A stretch of 64,000 nucleotides of DNA from Rhizobium binae (lineage in GTDB: Bacteria; Pseudomonadota; Alphaproteobacteria; Rhizobiales; Rhizobiaceae): NCBI RefSeq assembly GCF_017357225.1, contig NZ_CP071609.1, positions 1-64,000 on the forward strand, read 5' to 3'. Under the pieces are notes generated by a model that ran no database searches, was not told the DNA's origin, and saw only the letters and a program-made list of their open reading frames with translations. Made by a program: the position numbers and the translations under genes. Shown here in pieces: positions 19,750 through 29,081 of the stretch (positions are counted from its first letter, which is position 1; each line of letters starts with the position of its first letter).

Positions 19750-19935
19750 TCCGGTGCGGTCGCTTGATTCAAGGCTTCTTTTTTGCAGACGAGCTTGAGC
19801 CGTGGCGAGCCAAGCAGAATGGCGCGCGCGGTGCCGCAAGCCTTGGCGTGATGTTCCACCCAAATACGGCAACGGGAATTCGTTCTACCAGCGGCTGCGG
19901 CACCAGTTGTTCAAACGATCGCAAGGATCTAAAAC

Positions 19936-21372
19936 ATGCGAAATGACCACCTCGCCCTTGATGAGGTTTCCCGTCACGTTGACGCTAAAGCTTCCGTTTA
20001 CTGCGCGTTGAGCGACCGTATTTGGGCTATGCCAGAGTTGGCGTTCGAGGAGCATCAGTCTGTCGCGGAGCAGTGTGCCATTCTCGAGCGAGAAGGCTTC
20101 CGGATCACGAGGAATGCCGGAGACGTTCCGACTGCCTTTGTCGCGGAATACGGCGAAGGCGGTCCGGTGATCGGGATTCTCGGGGAATATGACGCACTAC
20201 CTGAGCTCTCCCAGGTTTCGGGGGCGCTGAAACAAGAACCGCTCACTCGTGGAGGAAGTGGGCATGGTTGTGGCCACAATCTTCTCGGCGCTGGCTCGGC
20301 TCTGGCCGCTGCAGCATTGAAGGAGGCTCTTTCAGCAGAAGGGATTGCTGGGACCGTGCGCTACTATGGCTGCCCGGCCGAAGAAAATGGTGGTGGCAAG
20401 ACCTACATGGCGCGTGCTGGTCTGTTCGATGATGTTGATGTTGCCTTTTGTTGGCATCCGAACGTTGTCAATGAAGTGCACGCCACCTCTAGCCTCGCTG
20501 AAATCCAAGTGTATTTCCGATTCCACGGGCGAGCGACACATGCTGCGATGTCGCCGCACATGGGTAGAAGCGCGCTGGACGCTGTAGAGCTTATGAACGT
20601 GGGCGTGAATTATATGCGAGAACATATGCCCTCGGATGCGCGGGTGCATTACGCGGTTACCAACACAGGCGGCGACGCACCAAATACCGTGCAAGCCTAT
20701 GCGGAGTCGTTTTATTCAATCCGCTCCCCTCTCCTTCCGGACGCTCAAAAGCTTGTCGCGCGTGTGAGAAAAATTGCAGAAGGCGCCGCCATGATGACCG
20801 AAACGTCTGTTGTTGTTCAGATTGCCGGCGGTAGCTCGAACATTATCCCGAACAACGTGCTGCAAGAAGTGATGTACGACAACATGAGCCGCATCGGCCC
20901 GCCTAGATTCGATGAAGCTGATATTACTTTTGCGCAGAAGCTCCGCGAGGCATCAATGACCGTGGACGGCATCTTCGCGAACATTGCACATCGCCAACCG
21001 TCACTCGGCTCTAAAATTCTACACGATGACGTGCTCGCATTACCGGCGCGGGAGGAAGTGGAAATGGGTACTACGGACGTGGGAGATGTAAGCTGGATTG
21101 CGCCGACGGTGCAGTGCCATACAGCGTGCTATGCCATTGGGACAGAGTTTCACACGTGGCAGATGGTCACTCAGGGAAATCTTCCAGCCGCTCACAAGGG
21201 TATGGTGCTGGCAGCACGAGTGATAGCCGCCTCCGCAGCCGACTGCCTGCGCAATCCAACGATTATTGCTCGCGCCAAAGCGGAGCTTGAAAATCGTCTC
21301 GGCACCCATACCTACGACTGCCCAATCCCACCTGATGTCACGCCTGACCATTTGCGCAAGAAACCAGCATAG
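19936..21372 (+). CDS. M20 amidohydrolase, AbgB-like
   Basis: A 478-residue protein matching the length and layout of AbgB (aminobenzoyl-glutamate utilisation protein B). It has GEYDALPELSQ, GHGCGHNLLGAG, GCPAEENGGGK, AFCWHPN and a C-terminal HTWQMVTQG. These supply the two-metal site of M20 amidohydrolases. AbgB-type enzymes remove glutamate or similar acyl-linked amino acids from amides in the cytoplasm. AAGGA lies nine bases before the ATG. It ends the forward run that started with the dipeptide importer, so it probably acts on the imported compound. The exact amide is unknown. Confidence 0.85.
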   Translation: MRNDHLALDEVSRHVDAKASVYCALSDRIWAMPELAFEEHQSVAEQCAILEREGFRITRNAGDVPTAFVAEYGEGGPVIGILGEYDALPELSQVSGALKQEPLTRGGSGHGCGHNLLGAGSALAAAALKEALSAEGIAGTVRYYGCPAEENGGGKTYMARAGLFDDVDVAFCWHPNVVNEVHATSSLAEIQVYFRFHGRATHAAMSPHMGRSALDAVELMNVGVNYMREHMPSDARVHYAVTNTGGDAPNTVQAYAESFYSIRSPLLPDAQKLVARVRKIAEGAAMMTETSVVVQIAGGSSNIIPNNVLQEVMYDNMSRIGPPRFDEADITFAQKLREASMTVDGIFANIAHRQPSLGSKILHDDVLALPAREEVEMGTTDVGDVSWIAPTVQCHTACYAIGTEFHTWQMVTQGNLPAAHKGMVLAARVIAASAADCLRNPTIIARAKAELENRLGTHTYDCPIPPDVTPDHLRKKPA

Positions 21373-21582
21373 ATCCTGGCAGCTAGACCTCCGGGCGTCA
21401 GCCAGCGCAACTGAAGCTGTCCAGAGCTCGCTATGCAAATCAGAGGCAATGGCGAGATCGCTAAAGAAAGCAACGCCCTCTGCCATATGCCCATGCTCAA
21501 CGGCCCAGCGTCTCATAGTGAGCACGTCCGGAACTAGCTGACGTTTTCGTCGCACTACGCCACCGCGGCGGCTCCATTGCAA

Positions 21583-22050
21583 CTACAACCGGCGCGACCG
21601 CGAGCGCGCCGCCAATACGTCCCGAATGGAAAAACTCGAATGGATCCGCAGCACACCCGGAAGTGTAGAAAGCACTTCCTTGTGGATGCGTTCGAAAGCG
21701 CCCGCATTTTCCACGTCGACGCGTAGCATATAATCGGAGCCACCCGTCATCAGGTAGCATTCCCTAATTTCGGGGTGTTTGCGGACGGCCGCCTCGAACC
21801 GGTCAAGGTAGTCCTCCGTTTGCCGCTCCAGCGTGATGTTGATGATCACGGCGATTGTCGTTTCCGATTGGGTCGCGTCGATCAACGCGGTATAGCCGCG
21901 GATGACGCCGGCCTGCTCCATAAGTTTGATACGTCTCAGACACGCGGACGGCGAAAGGCCGACTTCGTTGGCAAGTTTGGCGTTGCTGACCCGCGCATCG
22001 ACCCGAAGCAGCCTCAGGATGTTTCGGTCGATATTGTCCAGTGCCATCAT
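21583..22050 (-). CDS. dadR: Lrp/AsnC-family regulator of the D-alanine operon
   Basis: A 155-residue Lrp-type regulator with an N-terminal helix-turn-helix (LDNIDRNILRLLRVDARVSN, then VGLSPSACLRRIKLME) and a C-terminal RAM ligand-binding domain with the usual YLMTGGSDYMLRV core. It diverges from alanine racemase and D-amino-acid dehydrogenase across 130 bases, the standard position of the alanine-responsive activator of dad genes. GGAG lies about nine bases before the start. The symbol is assigned by context. Confidence 0.88.
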   Translation of the reverse strand: MMALDNIDRNILRLLRVDARVSNAKLANEVGLSPSACLRRIKLMEQAGVIRGYTALIDATQSETTIAVIINITLERQTEDYLDRFEAAVRKHPEIRECYLMTGGSDYMLRVDVENAGAFERIHKEVLSTLPGVLRIHSSFSIRDVLAARSRSRRL

Positions 22051-22180
22051 TGAATAATGCTCCGCAAACGTAGTGTGATGTGCGACTTTAATGCCAATTT
22101 TGAAATGATGAACGTCAAATAGGCCAGCAATTTCGCATGTTATTTCATAGGTTGGCTCCCACGTTAAGAGGGAGTGGTAA
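22051..22180. promoter_or_regulatory. Divergent promoter region, dadR / dadXA
   Basis: This 130-base spacer lies between the Lrp-type regulator and dadX. It is AT-richer than the flanking genes and should carry both promoters and Lrp-type binding sites. No single operator can be pinned down by eye. GGGAG lies eight bases before the dadX start. Confidence 0.5.
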
Positions 22181-23314
22181 ATGGCCCGCGTTATTGTGAT
22201 GTCGGAGGAACAGGCACCGCTTCCAAGCGAGGGCGCTTCTGGCTACCTGACCATTGATCTCGCGGCACTCGCTCGCAATTATGCAAAGCTCAGTTCGATC
22301 CTGGCGCCGGCTCGAGCCGGCGCCGTCGTGAAGGCCGACGCTTATGGCCTTGGTGCAGGACGCGTGGCTCCGGCCCTTTACCGGGCGGGCTGCCGGCATT
22401 TCTTCGTTGCGCAGTTTGCAGAAGCCGTGAGATTGCGCCCGCTGCTTGCGGCGGATGCACAGGTTTTTGTGCTCAACGGGCTGCAGCCGGGCAATGAAGG
22501 CCCCTGCGCTGAGGGCGGCATCATCCCGGTTCTGAATTCGCTCGAGCAATGGCGGTCCTGGCGAGCGACCGCAAAGCGCCTGAACCGGAGGCTTCCCGCC
22601 GTACTTCAATTCGACACGGGCATGTCGCGGCTAGGCGTGTCTCCAGAAGAGCGTGGCACTCTCGCGGTAGAACTGGCTGGCAAAGGCAATGTTGAGGTCC
22701 TGTTCATCATGAGCCATCTCGCCTCAGCGGATGAGCTGGACAGCGACCAGAACGACGACCAGCTTGCTCAGATGCAGCGCATCGCCGAGGAACTCCCAGG
22801 GCTCGAGATCTGCTTCGCCAATTCCGGCGGTATTTTACTCGGCACGTCCTACCACGGTGTGCTCGCCCGTCCGGGGATCGCGCTATATGGCGGCACGCCG
22901 ACCACCCCAGGAGCGAACCAGATGGAGGCTGTGGTTCGGCTCGACGTCGCGGTCGTGCAGACGCGCACGGTGCCCGCCGGTGCAAAGGTCGGCTACAGCG
23001 GCACTCACATCGCGGACAGCGAAACTCGGCTTGCGACTATTGCGGCAGGCTATGCCGACGGACTGCCACGGAGCCTGAGCGGACGTGGAGCAGTCTACTA
23101 TCGAGGCACACGCCTTCCGATTGTTGGCCGCGTCTCGATGGACAGCATCACAGTAAATATCACGGCGCTGCCCGAGGGGACACTGAGATTAGGCAGCTTG
23201 GTCGAGGTGCTGGGGCTGCATCAAACACTCGAGGACGTGGCCCGCGACGCCGGCACCATTTCTTACGAAATCCTGACCAGCCTTGGTGACCGTTATCACA
23301 GGCAATATCGCTAG
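22181..23314 (+). CDS. dadX: Alanine racemase, catabolic
   Basis: A 377-residue PLP-dependent racemase that interconverts L- and D-alanine. The PLP lysine is in AVVKADAYGLGAG near residue 50, followed by the FDTGMSRLG segment and the catalytic Tyr region VGYSGTH near 268. GGGAG precedes the ATG by eight bases. It is first in an operon with dadA and ridA, with a divergent Lrp regulator, so it supplies D-alanine to the dehydrogenase for catabolism rather than for cell-wall synthesis. Confidence 0.93.
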   Translation: MARVIVMSEEQAPLPSEGASGYLTIDLAALARNYAKLSSILAPARAGAVVKADAYGLGAGRVAPALYRAGCRHFFVAQFAEAVRLRPLLAADAQVFVLNGLQPGNEGPCAEGGIIPVLNSLEQWRSWRATAKRLNRRLPAVLQFDTGMSRLGVSPEERGTLAVELAGKGNVEVLFIMSHLASADELDSDQNDDQLAQMQRIAEELPGLEICFANSGGILLGTSYHGVLARPGIALYGGTPTTPGANQMEAVVRLDVAVVQTRTVPAGAKVGYSGTHIADSETRLATIAAGYADGLPRSLSGRGAVYYRGTRLPIVGRVSMDSITVNITALPEGTLRLGSLVEVLGLHQTLEDVARDAGTISYEILTSLGDRYHRQYR

Positions 23315-23344
23315 GAGCCGAGGGGCTCGATCATTGGGGACAAC

Positions 23345-24595
23345 ATGAAAGTTATCGTTCTTGGCGCCGGCATTATCGGCGTCACCTCCGCCTATCAACT
23401 GGCGAAAGCTGGCCACGACGTCACGGTCATCGACCGGCAGAAGGGTCCGGCGCTGGAAACCAGCTTTGCCAATGCCGGCGAAGTCTCCTTCGGCTATTGC
23501 TCACCCTGGGCAGCGTCCGGCATTCCGATGAAGGCTTTGAAATGGCTGTTCATGGAGCATGCACCGCTGATCCTCAGGCCCAAAGTCGACGCGGCAATGC
23601 TCTGCTGGATGGCCAAGATGCTCGCGAACTGCACGTCCGAGTGTTACGCCGTCAACAAGGGCCGGATGCTGCGATTGGCGGACTATAGCCGCGTCTCGCT
23701 TGCCGCTCTGCGCAAGGAAACGGGGATCGAATATGACGAACGGATGCAGGGTACATTACAGCTCTTCCGCGCTCAGGCGCAGCTGGATGCCTCTGCCAAG
23801 GACGTCAAGGCGCTTGCTGCCGACGGCATTCCTTACGAGATGCTCGACCGTGACGGGTGCATCCGCGCCGAACCGGCACTCGCCCATGTGCGTGACAAGA
23901 TCGTCGGCGGCCTGCTGACGCCGAAGGACGAGACCGGCGACTGCTTCAAGTTCACCAATGCGCTCGCCAAGCGGGCGGAACAGCTTGGCGTTCGCTTCTC
24001 CTGGGGCACGGAAGTCAAAAAGCTTGATGTCGAGGGCAGTCAGGTGCGGGGTGTCGTGACCAACTGGGAACGGCTCACAGCAGACGCGGTGGTCGTTGCC
24101 CTTGGCAGCTACTCGCCGCTACTGCTCAAGCGCTACGGCATCAAGCTGCCCGTCTACCCGGTCAAGGGCTATTCACTGACGATCCCGATTGAAGATGCCT
24201 CGCGCGCACCGGAATCGACGATCATGGATGAGACCTACAAGATCGCCATCACGCGGCTTGGCGACCGCATCCGCGTCGGCGGCATGGCGGAAATCTCAGG
24301 CTATACGAATGATCTCGGTGAGGCGCGCCGGCGCACGCTCGAACATTCCGTCATGGACCTCTTTCCGGGCGGCGATGCGGGCAAGGCGACATTCTGGTCG
24401 GGTCTGCGGCCAATGACCCCTGACGGCACACCTGTCATCGGTCCGACGAAGATCGCGGGCCTCTTCCTCAACACGGGACATGGTACGCTCGGCTGGACGA
24501 TGAGCTCCGGCTCGGCCCGCGTTGTTGCGGACCTCGTGTCTGGCCGCAAGCCCGAGATCGACGCCACCGACCTCGCTATTAGCCGCTACGTCTGA
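23345..24595 (+). CDS. dadA: D-amino acid dehydrogenase small subunit
   Basis: A 416-residue FAD-dependent oxidoreductase with the N-terminal dinucleotide-binding motif [16 protein letters not shown] and the DAO-fold tail ending [15 protein letters not shown]. It oxidises D-alanine (and other D-amino acids) to the keto acid and ammonia, passing electrons to the respiratory chain at the inner membrane. It lies 30 bases after dadX and 36 bases before ridA, as in other proteobacterial dad operons. Length and motifs are typical. Confidence 0.94.
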   Translation: MKVIVLGAGIIGVTSAYQLAKAGHDVTVIDRQKGPALETSFANAGEVSFGYCSPWAASGIPMKALKWLFMEHAPLILRPKVDAAMLCWMAKMLANCTSECYAVNKGRMLRLADYSRVSLAALRKETGIEYDERMQGTLQLFRAQAQLDASAKDVKALAADGIPYEMLDRDGCIRAEPALAHVRDKIVGGLLTPKDETGDCFKFTNALAKRAEQLGVRFSWGTEVKKLDVEGSQVRGVVTNWERLTADAVVVALGSYSPLLLKRYGIKLPVYPVKGYSLTIPIEDASRAPESTIMDETYKIAITRLGDRIRVGGMAEISGYTNDLGEARRRTLEHSVMDLFPGGDAGKATFWSGLRPMTPDGTPVIGPTKIAGLFLNTGHGTLGWTMSSGSARVVADLVSGRKPEIDATDLAISRYV

Positions 24596-24631
24596 ACCAA
24601 CACACCAAAAACATCCTTGGAGGACTGAACT

Positions 24632-25012
24632 TTGATCGAACAGGTTTTTACAAGTGAAGCGCCCGGCGCAGTCGGCCCGTACTCCCAAGCCATCAAGGTC
24701 GGCGATCTGCTCTTCGTTTCCGGGCAATTGCCGATCGATCCGGCAACAGGCGAGTTCAATTCGGTCAATGCGGTCGAACAAGCCGAGCAGTGCCTGAACA
24801 ATCTTAAGGCAATCGCCATGGCCGCGGGCACCGAGCTGGCGAAAACGGTGAAGACGACGGTGCTCCTCACCGACCTCGGTGATTTCGCGGAGGTCAACCG
24901 CATCTATGCCAGCTTCTTCTCGACGCCCTTCCCTGCCCGCGCCTGCTATGAAGTCAAGGCACTGCCCAAAGGTGCGAAGGTCGAGATCGAAGCAGTCATC
25001 GCTTTGAGCTGA
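24632..25012 (+). CDS. ridA: RidA family enamine/imine deaminase
   Basis: A 126-residue RidA (YjgF) protein. It hydrolyses reactive enamine/imine intermediates made by PLP enzymes and amino-acid oxidases. Visible landmarks are APGAVGPYSQAIKVGD, FVSGQLPIDPATG and the conserved Arg in PARACYEVKALPKGA. The start is TTG with GGAGGA about eight bases upstream; no ATG fits. Its place after dadA matches the need to clear the imine formed on D-amino-acid oxidation. Confidence 0.93.
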   Translation: MIEQVFTSEAPGAVGPYSQAIKVGDLLFVSGQLPIDPATGEFNSVNAVEQAEQCLNNLKAIAMAAGTELAKTVKTTVLLTDLGDFAEVNRIYASFFSTPFPARACYEVKALPKGAKVEIEAVIALS

Positions 25013-25129
25013 CGGCAGCGAGCATCGCCACCAAAGAAACGCGCCAGAGCAGGGAGCGTCATTGCTCTGGTTCTCCCGTTTCGCATAGACGTGCGTAGAC
25101 ATCGCAGATGCAGATGGACTGATAAAGGA

Positions 25130-26611
25130 ATGGAATTGGCGCTCACACCGGCACTGACAAAACACCTGAAAAATCCTGGAATTTTCCGCGATCTCGCCGA
25201 GGGACCGGGTCCGTCGGTTGCTAAGAAAAGAAAGCGCCTTGCCGTCTTCAATCCTTCCACCGGCGAACTGCTCGCGGAGGTGACTGATATGAGTGCTGAG
25301 GACGCCCGCGCAGCGATCGAAAAGGCCTATATCGCGCAAGAGCCGTGGGCGCATCTCACGGCTCGCGAGCGATCGAACGTGCTTTGGGAGTGGCATCGGC
25401 TGATCTTGGAGCACAGCGACGATCTTGCAGCGATCCTCACGGCCGAGATGGGCAAACCCCTGGCGGAGGCGAAATCCGGAGTGCAGCATGCGGCCGCTTA
25501 TCTTCAATGGTATGCCGAAGAGGCGAACCGGATTTATGGAGAGACGATCTCTGCACCATCGAACGACCGGCGAATGCTGGTCATCAAGCAGCCGATCGGC
25601 GTCGTCGGTGCCATCACGCCCTGGAACTTTCCAGCGTCGATGGTCGCGCGCAAGATTTCACCGGCGCTCGCTGCCGGTTGTACCGTGATCCTAAAGCCTG
25701 CGGAGCAGACGCCTTTGGTCGCGGGCGCCATGATCGCACTGGCGAAGTTGGCCGGTTTTCCGGACGGCGTCATCAACCTCGTCTATGCGTCAGTGGGTGA
25801 CACAATCGGCCGGGAATTGTGCACCAATCCGAAAGTGCGAAAGATCAGCTTCACCGGATCGACCGAGGTCGGCCGCCTGCTCATGCGCCAGTGTTCGGAC
25901 CAGATCAAGCGGATGAGCTTCGAGCTTGGCGGCAATGCGCCCTTTATCGTCTTTGACGATGCGAACGTCGACGCCGCACTCGACGGCGCTATCCGGGCCA
26001 AGTTTCGCAATGCGGGACAGACCTGTGTTTCCGCCAATCGGATTTATGTTCAATCGTGGGTCTATGCCGAATTTACCGAGAAGTTTACCAAGCGCGCGCG
26101 CACGCTCAAGGTCGGCGACGGCTTCGACCCGGACGTTACAATCGGTCCTCTCATCGACCGAGATGCTTTGACAAAGATCGAAGCGCATGTCGAAGACGCT
26201 CTTCAGAAGGGAGCAAGGGTCCGATGTGGCGGGCGGCGGGTTGGGACATCTGGAACGTTCTTCGAGCCGACGGTGATCACCGATGTCGTCGGCTCGATGC
26301 GGCTGGCACAGGAAGAAACCTTCGGTCCGCTTGCGCCAATCATCCGCTTCGAGGATCCGGATCATGTCGTAAGCGACGCCAACGACACCATCTACGGGCT
26401 CGCCGCCTACTTCTACGCCTCGAACCTCAAGCGGGTGTGGCGGGTCGCCGAGGCGCTGGAATATGGGATGGTCGGCATCAACACTGGCCGCATGTCGTCA
26501 GAGGCCGCCCCCTTTGGCGGCATCAAGCAGTCGGGAATTGGGCGTGAGGGCTCCCGGCACGGGCTCGAGGACTATCTCGAGATGAAGTATCTCTGCATGG
26601 GTGGCCTGTAG
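25130..26611 (+). CDS. Succinate-semialdehyde dehydrogenase-type aldehyde dehydrogenase
   Basis: About 493 residues of a class close to GabD. The motifs are PWNFPASMVARK, FTGSTEVGRLL, FELGGNAPFIVFDDA (general base Glu), NAGQTCVSANR (nucleophile Cys) and QEETFGPLAP. It oxidises an aldehyde, probably succinate semialdehyde, to the acid with NAD(P)+. The start is uncertain: AAGGA abuts the ATG at 25130 but sits six bases before an in-frame TTG at 25136. It follows the dad operon by about 120 bases and may have its own promoter. It serves as an intact comparison for the deleted relative at 62209-63450. Confidence 0.88.
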   Translation: MELALTPALTKHLKNPGIFRDLAEGPGPSVAKKRKRLAVFNPSTGELLAEVTDMSAEDARAAIEKAYIAQEPWAHLTARERSNVLWEWHRLILEHSDDLAAILTAEMGKPLAEAKSGVQHAAAYLQWYAEEANRIYGETISAPSNDRRMLVIKQPIGVVGAITPWNFPASMVARKISPALAAGCTVILKPAEQTPLVAGAMIALAKLAGFPDGVINLVYASVGDTIGRELCTNPKVRKISFTGSTEVGRLLMRQCSDQIKRMSFELGGNAPFIVFDDANVDAALDGAIRAKFRNAGQTCVSANRIYVQSWVYAEFTEKFTKRARTLKVGDGFDPDVTIGPLIDRDALTKIEAHVEDALQKGARVRCGGRRVGTSGTFFEPTVITDVVGSMRLAQEETFGPLAPIIRFEDPDHVVSDANDTIYGLAAYFYASNLKRVWRVAEALEYGMVGINTGRMSSEAAPFGGIKQSGIGREGSRHGLEDYLEMKYLCMGGL

Positions 26612-27005
26612 CGGCAGGATAGCGGGTAGCAAACGATGTGAAATCGGCCAACGCGCAAAAAAGTGGCTGCCGTCGGGACCTGTCCAACGGCAGCCTAGTC
26701 GCTTGGGAGGCGCATTCGTGTGCTACCGTCACTGGCAACAGTAGCAGTGACAGGAACTCGACCGAAACCGATCATACATCGAGCTGATTGACGCCTGACG
26801 GCGTTCTCGCGCGAACAATGCATAATCCTGCAATGGTGCCGACAGAAACGCAGAAATCCGCCGCGACGTCGCAGCTTTTCCCGGCGTATGTAGCAGGGAT
26901 GTTGTTTTTCCGTCTGCGGCGTCGCATAGGAACAGGCCACCGCACAATCGCCAAGCGTTCGTTCTGGCTTGGCGAAGCGCGGCGGCCAATCAATGAAATA
27001 TCCAA
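26612..27005. other. 394-base spacer between convergent genes
   Basis: This spacer separates the forward semialdehyde dehydrogenase from the reverse glutamate dehydrogenase. Its left part holds a terminator-like hairpin on the reverse strand (separate entry). The rest, 26700-27005, shows only short frames on either strand without family resemblance. Confidence 0.45.
26665..26695 (-). terminator. Rho-independent terminator, reverse strand
   Basis: GGCTGCCGT at 26665-26673 pairs with ACGGCAGCC at 26687-26695, a 9-bp stem with a 13-base loop. Read on the reverse strand the stem is followed after two bases by six Ts (the A-run at 26657-26662), so it should end transcription coming from the glutamate dehydrogenase gene about 310 bases upstream. 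Confidence 0.65.
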
Positions 27006-28418
27006 TCAGATCCCGATTGCCTCATAGGCTTCGGCAACCTGTCGGATAGACGCGACATAAGCCGCAGTCCGATAGTCCCCGAGTTCCGGTTGCTTGTCCA
27101 TCAGATCGCCGATGCGGGCCCAGGTGCTGCGCATGACATCTTCGAGACCCGAACGAACGAGGTCGATCTCTGCGCCGCCTTCGAGAAACTCGTCGCGAAT
27201 GTCAGCCGGAAACTCCTTGCCGGTCATCCGCTCGAGCGCTGTGGCAATCGTCTGGTTGCGTCGCTCGCGCCGGCGCCGTTCCATCAGGCCGAAGGGGATG
27301 TGGGTGAGGTTCTTGACCCACTCGAAGTAGCTGACGACGACACCACCGGCATTGACATAGAGATCCGGAAGGATTGTTACTCCATGGGAGCGTAGGATCT
27401 TGTCCGCATCGAAGCTGACGGGACCGTTGGCCGCCTCCACGACCAGGCGTGGCTTGATGCGTTCCGCGTTCTCTGCATGAATGGCATTTTCCATCGCCGC
27501 TGGAATGAGAACGTCGCAAGGCTGTTCGATGCCGGTCATATCGCCGGCAAAGGACCTGGCGCCTTCAAAGCCGAGAATGCTGCCGGTGCGGATCTGATGC
27601 TGCTTGAGCGCCTCGATGGGGAGACCTTCGGTATTGGCGACATAGCCGTCGCGTTCGGCAACAACGGTGATGCGTGCGCCGTCCTCTTCGGACAGGAACT
27701 TGGCGGCGTGGTAGCCGACATTGCCGAAACCTTGCACGATGACCGAGACGCCCTTCAGATCGCGCCGGCCGTCGAGCCCGACTGTGCGAGTATCGCGAAG
27801 AAAGCTCTGGATGGCGAATTGCACGCCCCTGCCCGTCGCTTCCGTGCGGCCGGCGATCCCGCCCTTCGATAGCGGCTTGCCGGTGACGCAGGCGCGCGCA
27901 TTGACGACGTCGGTCGGATTGGCGCGGCGGAACTCATCCATCATCCAGGCCATTTCGCGCTCGCCGGTGCCGATATCGGGAGCCGGAACGTTAACGCCCG
28001 GACCGATCAGACCGCGCTTGTTGAGCTCCTGCGTAAAGCGGCGGGTGATGCGCTCGAGTTCCTGCGGTGTCCACTCGCGCGGATCGATCTTCAGCGCGCC
28101 CTTGGAACCGCCGAAGGGAACGTCAACGAGCGAGCATTTCAGCGTCATCAGCGCGGCCAATGCCTCGACCTCTTCGGCATCGGCATTGGATGTGTAGCGG
28201 ATACCGCCCTTGACCGGTTCGCAATGCTCGCTGTGGACCGAGCGCCAGCCGATGAAGCTGTACATGCGGCCGCGCAGACGCACACCGAAGCGGACCGTAT
28301 AGGTCGAATTGCACTGGATGATCCGCTCTGCCAATCCCTCCGGCAGATCAAGGAATGACATGGCATGGCGGAAGTTCTGATCGACGCTTTCCAGAAAGCC
28401 TGCGGAGCTGACCTGCAT
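27006..28418 (-). CDS. gdhA: Glu/Leu/Phe/Val-type dehydrogenase (probable glutamate dehydrogenase)
   Basis: About 470 residues of the amino-acid dehydrogenase family. Substrate-site motifs are PVKGGIRYTSNADAEEVEAL and the catalytic Lys in LVDVPFGGSKGALKIDP. PAPDIGTGEREMAWMMDEF follows, with the Rossmann segment VIVQGFGNVGYHAAKFL. It interconverts glutamate with 2-oxoglutarate and ammonia. The ATG at 28418 follows a G-rich site. Sitting beside D-alanine and semialdehyde dehydrogenases, it would remove amino nitrogen produced by catabolism. Specificity for glutamate over leucine is inferred from length and similarity. Confidence 0.87.
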   Translation of the reverse strand: MQVSSAGFLESVDQNFRHAMSFLDLPEGLAERIIQCNSTYTVRFGVRLRGRMYSFIGWRSVHSEHCEPVKGGIRYTSNADAEEVEALAALMTLKCSLVDVPFGGSKGALKIDPREWTPQELERITRRFTQELNKRGLIGPGVNVPAPDIGTGEREMAWMMDEFRRANPTDVVNARACVTGKPLSKGGIAGRTEATGRGVQFAIQSFLRDTRTVGLDGRRDLKGVSVIVQGFGNVGYHAAKFLSEEDGARITVVAERDGYVANTEGLPIEALKQHQIRTGSILGFEGARSFAGDMTGIEQPCDVLIPAAMENAIHAENAERIKPRLVVEAANGPVSFDADKILRSHGVTILPDLYVNAGGVVVSYFEWVKNLTHIPFGLMERRRRERRNQTIATALERMTGKEFPADIRDEFLEGGAEIDLVRSGLEDVMRSTWARIGDLMDKQPELGDYRTAAYVASIRQVAEAYEAIGI

Positions 28419-28569
28419 CACGCCCCCCTCACAGGTTGAGGAGCATGATTTCGAAAATCGTGTTTGCCGATCGGAGCCGGCTGTTGTGACGTTGCATGCA
28501 CTTGGTACTTCCTTCCATAGTTATTGACCGCCGGCCACCGTCCGTCAGGGGCAACAATCTGATAGCTGT

Positions 28570-29067
28570 TCAACTCGAGAGTATCCTATGCTCGGCATTG
28601 CGGGCGAGGAGCGCATAGATCAGCGTGAACAGGCGGCGCGCCGTGTCCTTCTCGATGCTGACTTTAGAGGAGAGACGCTCTTTCAAAAGCTCGGCCGCTT
28701 CGTTGTGGATGCCACGGCGGCCCATATCAATCGCCTCCAGCCGCTCTGGCCCGGGCCGGGACATGGCATCGTAGTAGCTTTCGCAGATGCGCGTGTAGTC
28801 CTTGATCAGCCGCCGGAAAGGGGTAAGCGAGAGATAGTGGCTGACAACATGCACCCCATTGTCCTCTGCAACGTGCAGGGCCAACCGTCCGTCCACCGTC
28901 TCGATCTTGAGTCGATAGGGCCCGCCGTCATGACCAATCGGCGTGAAGGTGTTGGTTTCCAAAAGATCGATGATCGCCAGCGCCTGTTCACGCTCGACGC
29001 GCCCGTCCCGTGTCTTAAACGAGCAATCGAGTGCGACATCGCAAAGACGATACTCGGCGGCGGCCAT
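28570..29067 (-). CDS. UPF0262 family protein
   Basis: A 165-residue protein of the alphaproteobacterial UPF0262 family. Family landmarks are YRLCDVALD near the start, [54 protein letters not shown] and [13 protein letters not shown]. The ATG at 29067 has GGGAGG eight bases upstream; an in-frame start 21 codons earlier lies inside the thiolase gene end and is rejected. The function is unknown. It lies 14 bases after the thiolase gene, so it is probably cotranscribed with it. Confidence 0.88.
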   Translation of the reverse strand: MAAAEYRLCDVALDCSFKTRDGRVEREQALAIIDLLETNTFTPIGHDGGPYRLKIETVDGRLALHVAEDNGVHVVSHYLSLTPFRRLIKDYTRICESYYDAMSRPGPERLEAIDMGRRGIHNEAAELLKERLSSKVSIEKDTARRLFTLIYALLARNAEHRILSS

Positions 29068-29081
29068 GACAGACGCCTCCC

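Noticed and set aside
24296..25507. A 403-codon open frame antisense to dadA, ridA and the dehydrogenase
   Set aside because: It crosses three well-supported genes and an intergenic gap, and its composition (Arg/Cys-rich, no motif) is that of antisense sequence.
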